Below, piece after piece: positions 43,496 to 51,688 of a stretch of DNA of 63,727 nucleotides. This DNA comes from Polaromonas sp. (GTDB lineage Bacteria > Pseudomonadota > Gammaproteobacteria > Burkholderiales > Burkholderiaceae_C). The stretch's first letter is position 1. Each line of letters starts with the position of its first letter. The stretch spans positions 1-63,727 of the forward strand of contig NZ_JAUXUP010000024.1 of the NCBI RefSeq assembly GCF_030680935.1, read 5' to 3'. The notes under the pieces are model-generated. The model ran no database searches and was not told the DNA's origin. It was given only the letters and a program-made list of their open reading frames with translations. The position numbers and the translations under genes are program-made.

Positions 43496-46400
43496 TCAGC
43501 TATCGAGCAGCACAACCGCACCCGGCAGCGTGAAAAAGAATGTCGCGCCTTGGTCCGGTGCGGACTCAGCCCAGACCTGACCACCATGTCGGCTGATCAC
43601 CCGGCTTACTGTGGCCAAACCAACCCCCGTCCCCGGAAATTCGGTGACCGCATGCAGGCGCTGAAAGGTGTTGAAAAGTTTGTCCGCGTAGGCCATGTCA
43701 AAACCCGCGCCGTTGTCGCGCACCAGAAACACCATCAGGCCGGCGGCGTCAATGGTGTGCCCTACGTGGATCTCGGCATGCGCCAGCTGGGATGTGAATT
43801 TCCACGCATTGCCCAGCAGGTTTTCCATCACCACGCGCAGCAACCGGCCATCGCCCTGCGCCTGAAGTCCGTCTTCTATGTGGATGCTGGCAACCCGCTC
43901 CGGGTCACGGCCCCGGCATTCGTCGGCAATTTCATGCGCCAGCGCGCTCAGGTTTACCGTCTCGTGGCGCAACTGCATACGAGACACCTGGGCCAGTGAC
44001 AGCAGGTCTTCAATCAGCCGGCCCATTTGCCCCACCCCCGCCTGAATACGCGACAGGTAGTGCCGGGTTTTTTCATTCAACTGGTCGGCACCGAGCTGTT
44101 TGGCCAGCAGTCGGCTGAAGCCATCTACCGTGTTCAGCGGCGAGCGCAGATCGTGTGACACCGAATACGAAAACGCCTCCAGCTCCTGGTTGGACAGGCG
44201 CAGGGCGGACTCCACCGCCTTGATCTCCGTCACATCAGCGTCGATGCCGACCCAGAACAACACGCTGCCCTGTTCATCGAGAACTGGTGTCGCCCGGTAA
44301 GACATGGTGTGGTAAGACCCGTCCTGTGCAAGGAAGCGCCGCATGCCGTGGTACGGCTGGAGCGACGCGCGCGCAGCCTCCCAGTTGGCGACCATATCGG
44401 TCAGGTCGTCGGGGTGAATTGCAGCGAGCCATTTGTTGCCCATCCAGTCAGCTGGCTCGCCGCCCATCAATTCGTACCATTTGCGGTTGGCGTAGGTCAC
44501 CCGTCCCTCGGTGTCGGCGTTCCAGACCACCTGCGGCGCCTGCTCCGCCAGCACCCGGGACATGGCCTCCTGCCGCGCAAGCGCAGCGGTGCGTTCTGCC
44601 ACTTTTTGCTCCAGGCTCAAATTGAGCTGCTGGACCTGCTCAAAAAGTTGTGCGTTTTCGATGGCAATACAAGCCAGTTGCGCCAGCTCAACACTGACAT
44701 ACTGATCTTGCAAGGTGAACTCACCCTCGTATTTGTCGCTGACCTGCAGCAGCCCCATGGTTTCTCCGTTGTGGCCGGTCAGAGGCACCGCCAGCCAGCC
44801 GCGCATCGCCGGGGCTTTGTCATCCCCCTCGTTCAAGCCAACCCAAAGCGGATGGGCCTGCAGTTCAGGCTGGGTCAGGCGCATGGGGCTGGCGGCGGTG
44901 CTGGCCATGGCGTCGAGGCCGCTGGCATGGATCAGCCGCACCATGTCGCGGCAATGCGCATATTTGTCTGAATGCGATGTGGCGCTGATCACGCGTCGCT
45001 GTTCGCCCGGCAATGTCAGGCTCACCGCCGCCTGATGGGCACCTACGACGGCCCGGACCTGCTCCACGGTTTCCTGCAGCGCGGCTTCGAGCGTTCGGTG
45101 ACGGGTAATGGCCTGGGTCGCGTCGGCCGCGCGCTGCAGGGTGAAGAGGTGGTCCCGAACGCCCTTTTCGGCCAGCACTTGGGCAGTCATGTCCAGGGCC
45201 ACCACAAAACGCGCTGGCCGCCCGCTGTACTGAAGCGGGTTAGACACCGTCCCGACGTGAAATTCATGGCCGTTCTTGCGTCGGTGCAGGCGGCGACTGA
45301 TCACCTGCCTGAACCCACTGGCAATTTCCCCTCGCAGACGCTGCGCTTCCAGTTCCGAGCGGATGTCGAAAATAGTCATGGTCAGAAATTCGTCGAGGCT
45401 GTAGCCATAACTCACGATCGCCGCCCGATTGACAGCCAGAAAGCGATGGTTTTCCGCATCAATCACCCACATCGGCACCGGCGCAGCCTCAAACAAGGCC
45501 GCGTAGCGTTGCTCACTGTCCACCAGGGCCTGCTCGGCGTGTTTGCGTTGGGTTATATCCCGCTCCACCGCAACCCAATGGGTAAACCATCCGCTGGCAT
45601 CGGCAATGGGCACGATGTCGAGCTCCAGCCAGAACTCCTGGCCGCTTTTGGTGTAATTGATCAACTCGCCGCGCACCGGCTGCCACTTTCTGAGCGCGGC
45701 GCCTATGCGGTCCAGTTCGTCGGGCTGCGTTTTGGGCCCCTGCAAAAAACGGGGCGACTTGCCCAGCACCTCTTCGCGGCTGTAACCGGTGCGGCGCTCA
45801 AACGCGTCGTTGACAAAAACAATGCGCGGCCCGGGCTCTTCAACCGGCTCAGCCTCGGTGATCAGCACAATGTCGTTCAGGCGCGAGACCGCCGCCTCCA
45901 GCAGCTTGAGCTGGCTTTGTGCCTCCTGCTGCTCGGTCACGTCCTGCAATGCGCCCACCAGCCGCACGGTTTTGCCGTCTTCTTGCAAAGCGCGGCCCTG
46001 AAGATGTACCAAACGACGGCGCCCGTTGGCAGTGACAAGCGGCAAGATCAAATCGCAGGGCTGGCCGTGATCAATGCCCGCCTGCAGGGCGGCGCGCACC
46101 AGGGGTTGCGCCTCTGGCGCATAAAAACCGATCGCCTGCTCGAGCGGCGTATAGCGGACTGGCGGCACTTCGTGGATGCGGTACACCTCGTCCGAACAGA
46201 CATACACCATGCGGTCGAGCAGCAACTCCCACCCGCCAATTTTCGCCATCTCGCCAGTGCGGTTCAGCAGTTCGGTGTTGCGGGCCACAGCCAGCTCGGC
46301 CTTCTTGCGCTCGGTGATGTCCTGGATGACACCCGCCCTGCGCTTGACTGGCCCAGGGTCATCTTCATCCTGGTCGTGGGCTCGGCCAAACAGGTGAATC

Positions 46401-47779
46401 CAACGCACCTCGCCGGCATCGGTGGTCACCCTGAATTCGGTGTCCAGTGGCAGACCCGCCTCAACAGCCGCTGCGCGAGCCGCAGCGAAGCCTTGCCGAT
46501 CGTCCGCATGAACCAGCTGGACAAAGCTGGTGTAGTTTCCGTCAAAGCTGCTGCGATCTACCCCCAGCACGTCGTAGGCTTCATCGGACCACCAGCTCTG
46601 GCTGGTATGGACGTCAAGCTGCCAATAACCAATTCGCCCCAGGCGTTGCGCGTCCTGCAATTTGCGCTTGACCGCGTCACTGCTGTCCAGTTCAGCTTGC
46701 AATGCGGCCTGCTGCTTTTGCAGGGATTCCGCCATCAAGTTGAAGCCAGCTGCGACCCGGGACAGTTCTCCTCCACCCTCAAGAGCCAATGCCGGAATGC
46801 GAGCGTCATAACGCCCCTCCTGGATCTGCCGGGTGGCATGGAGAATCTCTTCGGTCGGCCCCACAATCGCTTGCCCGCCCATTCGCCAGGCAAGCCAACT
46901 GCCCAGAAAAGCCACCAGGGCTATCAGCGTGAGTTCCAGTCCAAGCTGATTTCGGACTGCACCAACGGCAGCGTCCCGGTCCACACTGACCGCCACAAAG
47001 GAAAAAGCTTGCCCGGCTGCTCCTGCAGGCCTGAAGGCGAAAAGCCGCTGCCGGCCTTGCGTGTCAGGACCTTCACCGATGCCGGTCTGCATGCTGGTCA
47101 AGGCCTGCTGTAGCAAAGGCACAGAGACCGGCTGCCCCACCACGGCCGATGCGTCTGCGCTGGATACCAGCACAATGCCTTTGCGGTCTGTGACCACAAA
47201 ATTTCTGCCGCCTGGCAGAGGAGCATTGGCCAATGCGCGGGCGACTTCCGTCAGATCCACCGTGACGAAGGCAACACCGGCCGCTGTGCCCGGCTGAACC
47301 AGCGGCATCGCAAATGTGATGATGTGTTTGCCGCTGTTGCGCCCGCGCATGTAGCCGCTGACAGCCACGCGACCGGTTGACCGCGCCGCCTGAAAATAGT
47401 CACGGTCACCGGCGTAACCACCCGCAGCATTGCCAAGGCCATCACATCGAAGCAAGCCATCGGACCCTATGACACCCAGGTTGGTATACATAGGGAGCTC
47501 GGCGTTCAGCTTCGTCAGATAGCGCCTGCAGTCGGCCAGATCACCAGCCACCACCCAGGGCGACTGGACAAGCGCGGTGAGCACCTGCCGGGCTGAATCC
47601 GCCACACTCTGCTGATTGGCCGCCACAAGCGATGCCACAAACTGCAACTCGCTCTTGGCTCGCTCCAGCGCTGCGTTTGCGTTATGCCACGCGGTGTAGA
47701 TCGACATGCCAAACAGCGGGACAATCGCCACCGCCAACAGCAGCACAATGCGGGCGCGAAGGCTGAATGTGGCTTTCAC
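43496..47779 (-). CDS. Large membrane hybrid-sensor histidine kinase (dCache-HAMP-PAS x4-GAF-PAS-HisKA-HATPase)
   Basis: 1427 aa. Transmembrane helix 8-30, periplasmic double-Cache-like sensor ~40-275, second helix 278-298, HAMP 300-355, PAS domains ~378-492, 510-615, 630-745 and 755-870, GAF ~890-1045, PAS ~1070-1190, HisKA with His1209 (SVSHDLRSPL), ATPase with ENLLGNAWKF (1319-1328) and DNGAGFD (1355-1361). The third PAS has GKSPRFLQG (673-681), like the LOV flavin motif NCRFLQ but without the photoactive cysteine. No receiver domain is present. GTG start at 47779 without a clear Shine-Dalgarno. A REC-only gene precedes it by 100 bp. Confidence 0.93.
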   Translation of the reverse strand: MKATFSLRARIVLLLAVAIVPLFGMSIYTAWHNANAALERAKSELQFVASLVAANQQSVADSARQVLTALVQSPWVVAGDLADCRRYLTKLNAELPMYTNLGVIGSDGLLRCDGLGNAAGGYAGDRDYFQAARSTGRVAVSGYMRGRNSGKHIITFAMPLVQPGTAAGVAFVTVDLTEVARALANAPLPGGRNFVVTDRKGIVLVSSADASAVVGQPVSVPLLQQALTSMQTGIGEGPDTQGRQRLFAFRPAGAAGQAFSFVAVSVDRDAAVGAVRNQLGLELTLIALVAFLGSWLAWRMGGQAIVGPTEEILHATRQIQEGRYDARIPALALEGGGELSRVAAGFNLMAESLQKQQAALQAELDSSDAVKRKLQDAQRLGRIGYWQLDVHTSQSWWSDEAYDVLGVDRSSFDGNYTSFVQLVHADDRQGFAAARAAAVEAGLPLDTEFRVTTDAGEVRWIHLFGRAHDQDEDDPGPVKRRAGVIQDITERKKAELAVARNTELLNRTGEMAKIGGWELLLDRMVYVCSDEVYRIHEVPPVRYTPLEQAIGFYAPEAQPLVRAALQAGIDHGQPCDLILPLVTANGRRRLVHLQGRALQEDGKTVRLVGALQDVTEQQEAQSQLKLLEAAVSRLNDIVLITEAEPVEEPGPRIVFVNDAFERRTGYSREEVLGKSPRFLQGPKTQPDELDRIGAALRKWQPVRGELINYTKSGQEFWLELDIVPIADASGWFTHWVAVERDITQRKHAEQALVDSEQRYAALFEAAPVPMWVIDAENHRFLAVNRAAIVSYGYSLDEFLTMTIFDIRSELEAQRLRGEIASGFRQVISRRLHRRKNGHEFHVGTVSNPLQYSGRPARFVVALDMTAQVLAEKGVRDHLFTLQRAADATQAITRHRTLEAALQETVEQVRAVVGAHQAAVSLTLPGEQRRVISATSHSDKYAHCRDMVRLIHASGLDAMASTAASPMRLTQPELQAHPLWVGLNEGDDKAPAMRGWLAVPLTGHNGETMGLLQVSDKYEGEFTLQDQYVSVELAQLACIAIENAQLFEQVQQLNLSLEQKVAERTAALARQEAMSRVLAEQAPQVVWNADTEGRVTYANRKWYELMGGEPADWMGNKWLAAIHPDDLTDMVANWEAARASLQPYHGMRRFLAQDGSYHTMSYRATPVLDEQGSVLFWVGIDADVTEIKAVESALRLSNQELEAFSYSVSHDLRSPLNTVDGFSRLLAKQLGADQLNEKTRHYLSRIQAGVGQMGRLIEDLLSLAQVSRMQLRHETVNLSALAHEIADECRGRDPERVASIHIEDGLQAQGDGRLLRVVMENLLGNAWKFTSQLAHAEIHVGHTIDAAGLMVFLVRDNGAGFDMAYADKLFNTFQRLHAVTEFPGTGVGLATVSRVISRHGGQVWAESAPDQGATFFFTLPGAVVLLDS

Positions 47780-47879
47780 GGGTCAATAGCGCTGAGCGAG
47801 TCAGGCGGACGCGCTGCGACTTCCTGGGAAAATGCGGGGGGAGGGCGGGCGCAGCCGCGTGCCAGACGGGAGCGGCGGC

Positions 47880-48323
47880 TCAGGCCGTGGCAATGGACTC
47901 ATTGACCCGCAACCAGTACTCCTGCAGGCGGCTTAGTTTTTCTGTGAAGTCGCCAAAATCAACGGGTTTGCGGACAAAGCCATTGGCCCCGCTTTGATAA
48001 CAGGCAATGATGTCCGACTGCTCACTGGAAGAGGTCAGCATGACCACTGGCACCAACGCCGTCAGCGGGTTGCTGCGCAGACTGCGCAACACATCGAGGC
48101 CCGAAAGTTTGGGCAGTTTCATGTCCAGCAGCACAAAGGCCGGCTGCTTCTGGGTATCGCGCCCCGCGTGCGCGCCCTGCCCAAACAGATAATCCAGCGC
48201 CTCGGCGCCATCACGCGCCGTCACGATGGCGGTGTCGGCGCCCTGCTCTTGCAGGGTCAGCACGGTCAGTTCAAGGTGGTCGGGATTGTCTTCCACCACC
48301 AGGATGGGTTTGTCGTCGTTCAT
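47880..48323 (-). CDS. Single-domain response regulator (Rcp1-like)
   Basis: 147 aa receiver only: acidic pocket VVEDN, phospho-acceptor D67 in FVLLDMKLPKLSG, Thr in VMLTSSS, Lys in VRKPVDF. The insertion before the phospho-strand (LFGQGAHAGRDTQKQP) is typical of the Rcp1/CheY-like group paired with phytochrome-like and PAS kinases. GGAG 11 bases before the ATG. First gene of the phosphorelay cluster; 149 bp of AT-leaning sequence upstream should hold the promoter. Confidence 0.92.
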   Translation of the reverse strand: MNDDKPILVVEDNPDHLELTVLTLQEQGADTAIVTARDGAEALDYLFGQGAHAGRDTQKQPAFVLLDMKLPKLSGLDVLRSLRSNPLTALVPVVMLTSSSEQSDIIACYQSGANGFVRKPVDFGDFTEKLSRLQEYWLRVNESIATA

Positions 48324-48472
48324 AAAGCTATTTACTCCTGCGCATCGTTATCGGATGTCACTTTCATCACATTTGTCATATTACAGACGTTTACAAGTTT
48401 GTCCATCCCTGGCAGCCACATGTTTACCCGCTCCCTGCCTTTTATTGCACGAAATCTCACTAAACCCAGAAG

Positions 48473-49486
48473 CTACCAGCGCGGCACGGCCTCGTCTTTG
48501 AGCTGACTGCGAAGCTCGGCGTAGTTCGGCACGACAGTACGCACAGTGTCCCAGAAGCGCGGGCTGTGGTCCATCACCCGCAGGTGGCTCAATTCGTGCA
48601 CCACCACATAATCTATGACCGACAGCCTGAAATGGATCAGCCTCCAGTTCAGGCGTATGGAGCCGTCAGCGCTGGCGCTGCCCCAGCGTGTACCGGCGCT
48701 GCTCAGGCTCAACTTGCGCCACTGTACGCCCAGTTGCGGGGCGAAATGGTTGAGGCGCTCGGTAAAGAGTCGTTTGGCCTGACGCATCAGCCAGGCCTGA
48801 ACCGCATCGCGAATCTGTTCGGCGCCAGCCCCATGTGCCAGCGCAATTTGCAGAGTTTTTGCTGCGCTGGTCGACGAGCCGTCAGGCTCCATCGCGGCAC
48901 CCGGCGGCGCGCCGGCTCTTAGCTCAGCACCCACGCCACCGAAGGCGTGTGTCGGGTCAATCACCAGGCTGACCTGCTCGCCCAGAAAGGGCAGGCAGGC
49001 ACCTTCCTTCCATTCAATGCGGGCCGACTCAAGCCGCCGGTGACGGGCCCGGGTTTCATGCAATTTCTGGACTATCCAGCCCGCTTTTTCCTGCACCGCC
49101 TTGTCAATTTCATAGAGCGGCACCCACTTGGGCGCGCTGACCACCAGCCCGTCCACCCCCACCGAAAAACCAATGGTGCGGCGTTTACCCCGGCGGAAGT
49201 GGTAACCCACCACGCTGCCCAGCAGCAGGGCTTCGCGCGTGGCAGCGGGGTGGCGGTAGGTGGGCGGCGCCAGCAGCTGCGCCAGCGTCTGCGCGGGCAG
49301 GGAATCAGCAGCAAGGGGCGCATCGTCCGCTACTATTTTTATAGCTGGTGGCGCAGGTGGGACAAGGGACAGAGGCCGATTTACCTTTGATTCTCCGGGC
49401 TGACGCGGTTTGCCGGACTGGGCCAGGGTGGGTTGCTGTGGCTCCCTGTCAAACAGGTCAAGGGTGAACTGAAGAAGCCTTTGCAT
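48473..49486 (-). CDS. DUF45/YgjP-like metallopeptidase with repeat-derived N-terminal segment
   Basis: 337 aa. C-terminal half is the YgjP-like zincin: zinc motif HELSH (297-301) and third ligand H307 in MDHSPRFW, preceded by KLSLSSAGTRWGSASADGSIRLNWRLIHF. The N-terminal ~60 residues are low-complexity; residues 33-53 (SKVNRPLSLVPPAPPAIKIVA) are the antisense reading of dispersed-repeat copy 6. Function in the family is poorly known. Monocistronic; plsC lies 42 bp upstream in the same direction. Confidence 0.88.
   Translation of the reverse strand: MQRLLQFTLDLFDREPQQPTLAQSGKPRQPGESKVNRPLSLVPPAPPAIKIVADDAPLAADSLPAQTLAQLLAPPTYRHPAATREALLLGSVVGYHFRRGKRRTIGFSVGVDGLVVSAPKWVPLYEIDKAVQEKAGWIVQKLHETRARHRRLESARIEWKEGACLPFLGEQVSLVIDPTHAFGGVGAELRAGAPPGAAMEPDGSSTSAAKTLQIALAHGAGAEQIRDAVQAWLMRQAKRLFTERLNHFAPQLGVQWRKLSLSSAGTRWGSASADGSIRLNWRLIHFRLSVIDYVVVHELSHLRVMDHSPRFWDTVRTVVPNYAELRSQLKDEAVPRW
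49329..49388 (+). repeat. Dispersed ~60 bp repeat, copy 6 (inside a CDS)
   Basis: Plus-strand copy: core GCTACTATTTTTATAGC, then TGGTGGCGCAGG, GACAAGGGACAGAGGCC and GATTTACC. It lies inside the DUF45 peptidase gene on the opposite strand and is translated in the antisense direction without a stop. Confidence 0.88.
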
Positions 49487-49528
49487 GATGCAGTTTAGCG
49501 CTGGGGGGACTAACCAGTAAACACAGCG

Positions 49529-50284
49529 TCAGAGTCGTGTCTCGGCTGTTTCCGGATAGGCCTCGGGATCCAGGCGGCGCATCTCGGCTTCTATCCAGGC
49601 TTCAACCTCGCGCATCAGTTCCTCCGGCTTGCGGCCAACGCTGCTGATGGGCTTGCCAATCGAGATGTCCACGATACCGGGCTTCTTGATGAAGGCCTTG
49701 CGCGGCCAGCACTTGGCCGATGTGACGGCAACCGGAATCACCGGAGCCCCGGTTTCGATCGCCAGCCGTGTTCCGCCGGTTTTATAGACGCCTTGCTGCC
49801 CGCGCTCAATCCGCGTGCCTTCAGGGAACATGATGACCCAGACGCCCTGACTCATCAGGCGACGGCCTTGCTCGACCACCTTGTTGAAGGCCTGGGCGCG
49901 CTGGCTGCGGTCTATATGGATCATGTCCATGCGAGCCATGGCCCAGCCAAAAAACGGCACGTACAGCAGCTCTTTTTTGAACACGTAGGCCAGGGGGTGC
50001 GGCATCAGCGTCGGCATGGAAAACGTCTCCCAGGTGCTCTGGTGTTTGAGCAGCAGCACGCAGCCACTGGTCTCCGCCGTCGGCAGGTTTTCCATGCCGG
50101 TCACACGATTCTTGATGCCCAGAATGACCGTACCGCCGCTGACGGCCACTCGCAGCCAGCCGGCACACATCCAGTAAATCTGGGTGCTGCTGCCGAACAT
50201 CGAAAACACCAGGACAGCCAGCGCCCAGGGGATCACGGTCAGCGTCATCCAGAGCAGGTGCAGGATGGATCGAATCAATGGCAT
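49529..50284 (-). CDS. plsC: 1-acyl-sn-glycerol-3-phosphate acyltransferase
   Basis: 251 aa membrane-bound acyltransferase adding the second acyl chain to lysophosphatidate. N-terminal membrane helix (LWMTLTVIPWALAVLVFSMFG), catalytic motif HQSTWE (the common H-x4-D is H-x4-E here, as often in this group), FFGWAMARMDMIHIDR and FPEGTRIERG. Follows gmhB by a gap filled by repeat copy 7. Part of the glyQ-glyS-gmhB-plsC order of Burkholderiales. Confidence 0.93.
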   Translation of the reverse strand: MPLIRSILHLLWMTLTVIPWALAVLVFSMFGSSTQIYWMCAGWLRVAVSGGTVILGIKNRVTGMENLPTAETSGCVLLLKHQSTWETFSMPTLMPHPLAYVFKKELLYVPFFGWAMARMDMIHIDRSQRAQAFNKVVEQGRRLMSQGVWVIMFPEGTRIERGQQGVYKTGGTRLAIETGAPVIPVAVTSAKCWPRKAFIKKPGIVDISIGKPISSVGRKPEELMREVEAWIEAEMRRLDPEAYPETAETRL

Positions 50285-50309
50285 GGCAATATCTTCAGTG
50301 AGGTTTAAG

Positions 50310-50366
50310 GTATTTCAGGGCTGCAGCCCTTTATTTACTTGGGCAAACAGCTATTACTTTCATAGC
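50310..50366 (-). repeat. Dispersed ~60 bp repeat, copy 7 (stop-codon donor)
   Basis: Minus-strand copy: core GCTATGAAAGTAATAGC, TGTTTGCCC, AAATAAAGGGCTGCAGCCC and AAATAC. It follows the last codons of gmhB; the TGA stop of gmhB (50360-50362) lies in the core, and the rest fills the gap to plsC. Confidence 0.9.
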
Positions 50367-50923
50367 GCTACAGATGTATTGCGGTTCAGGATGAATTCTG
50401 CAAAAGCGGCCAGATCGGTATGCAGGCGCGTGCCGGGCGGCAAACCTTCTGGCTGGCCACCGCCCTGGTAGGTCGCCGATTTTCCCGTCAGCACCAGGTG
50501 CGGCTCGCACCCGGCAGCAGCGCCGGCCAGCAGGTCACGCACCGAGTCACCGGCTGTGGGCACCGATTTGAGGGCCACACCAAAACGCGCGCCTATCTGT
50601 TCAAACAGGCCGGGCAAAGGTTTGCGGCAGTTGCAGCTTTCCTCGGGGCTGTGCGGGCAATAAAAAACAGCATCCACACGTCCGCCGACGGCGGCCAGCA
50701 TCTTGTGCATTTTGGCGTGCATGGCGTTGAGCGAGGCCACATCAAACAGGCCACGGCCCAGGCCCGACTGGTTGGACGCAATCACCACATGCCAGCCCGC
50801 ATGGTTGAAGCGCGCAATCGCCTCCAGCGCGCCAGGCAGGGGCACCCACTCTTCCGGTGTTTTGACAAAGTCGTCGCTGTCGCTGTTGATGGTGCCGTCG
50901 CGATCAAGAATGACGAGTTTCAT
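50360..50923 (-). CDS. gmhB: D-glycero-beta-D-manno-heptose 1,7-bisphosphate 7-phosphatase
   Basis: 187 aa HAD phosphatase of LPS core-heptose synthesis. DRDGTIN motif, SNQSGLGRG, zinc site CPHSPEESCNCRKP and the GDSVRDLLAGAAAG motif. Starts at ATG 50923, which overlaps the FkbM methyltransferase stop by ATGA. Its TGA stop is provided by repeat copy 7, so the last residues (SVAL) may be altered relative to relatives. Confidence 0.93.
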   Translation of the reverse strand: MKLVILDRDGTINSDSDDFVKTPEEWVPLPGALEAIARFNHAGWHVVIASNQSGLGRGLFDVASLNAMHAKMHKMLAAVGGRVDAVFYCPHSPEESCNCRKPLPGLFEQIGARFGVALKSVPTAGDSVRDLLAGAAAGCEPHLVLTGKSATYQGGGQPEGLPPGTRLHTDLAAFAEFILNRNTSVAL

Positions 50924-51678
50924 GGCGCAGCCCCTGTTGACACTGTGGGTCGGAAGATGAAGTTGTTGTAGTAGTCCTTGGCGTCCCAGAAACGCTCACC
51001 GGTTTGCTTCTGATGTAACTCGTCGCGAAACTCGGCCGCAGGCAATTCACGCAGGCCCGGCATGGCCAGCGTCGCGCTGTAACCAAGAGACTCCACCAGT
51101 GCGATGAAATCGGGAACGGTTTTTCCGGCCGGCAGGTGGCGGCCTTCACACTCGATCACCAGCAACGGTTTGTCGCGCCGGATCAGCGCCAGCGCGCCCT
51201 GCAGCACCGACAGCTCATGGCCTTCCACATCAATCTTGATCACGCGAACCGGGGCATGCAGCTTGTCGGCCGCGTACGCGTCGAGTGTCGTGACCTGCAC
51301 CGTTTCCTTGTGGCAGTCGGTTTTGTCGGCAATGCTGGCCTCCAGCGAAGCGCCTGGAGAATGGCTGTCACCGGGTACAAACAAGTCAAGTTCGCCCTGC
51401 TGATTGGACAAAGCGAGGTTTTCAACGGTCACATTGCGCAGGCCAGAACGCTGGCAAGCGCCTGTCAGGTAAGTCGCCAGCCGACTCTGCGGCTCAAACG
51501 CCACCACCGGCGATGCGCCGGCCCAGCGCGCCATCGAATACAGGTAGCTGCCCTTGTTGGCGCCCACGTCCAGCGCCACGCCGCCATGGCGCAGGGCCTC
51601 GCGGATAGCGCGCAGCTCAAACACCTGATCCCGGTAACGTGTTTTCCACGCGCGCCATGCCAGTTTCAGGTCCATCAT
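50920..51678 (-). CDS. FkbM-family methyltransferase
   Basis: 252 aa SAM-dependent methyltransferase of the FkbM type: VALDVGANKGSYLYSMARWAG (SAM motif I), AFEPQSRLATYL, VRVIKIDVEGHELSVLQGA, LLVIECEGRH. Sugar or lipid O-methylation is typical of the family; the target is unknown, but neighbouring gmhB and plsC suggest envelope. Sits between glyS (10 bp) and gmhB (overlap), an insertion relative to the common glyS-gmhB order. Confidence 0.88.
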   Translation of the reverse strand: MMDLKLAWRAWKTRYRDQVFELRAIREALRHGGVALDVGANKGSYLYSMARWAGASPVVAFEPQSRLATYLTGACQRSGLRNVTVENLALSNQQGELDLFVPGDSHSPGASLEASIADKTDCHKETVQVTTLDAYAADKLHAPVRVIKIDVEGHELSVLQGALALIRRDKPLLVIECEGRHLPAGKTVPDFIALVESLGYSATLAMPGLRELPAAEFRDELHQKQTGERFWDAKDYYNNFIFRPTVSTGAAP

Positions 51679-51688
51679 GCTGAGCCGG

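Noticed and set aside
44972..47113. Very long open frames antisense to the large kinase, to liuB and to the amidohydrolase
   Set aside because: They run opposite well-supported genes in high-GC DNA, show no family motifs and are Arg/His/Gln-rich as antisense frames usually are.
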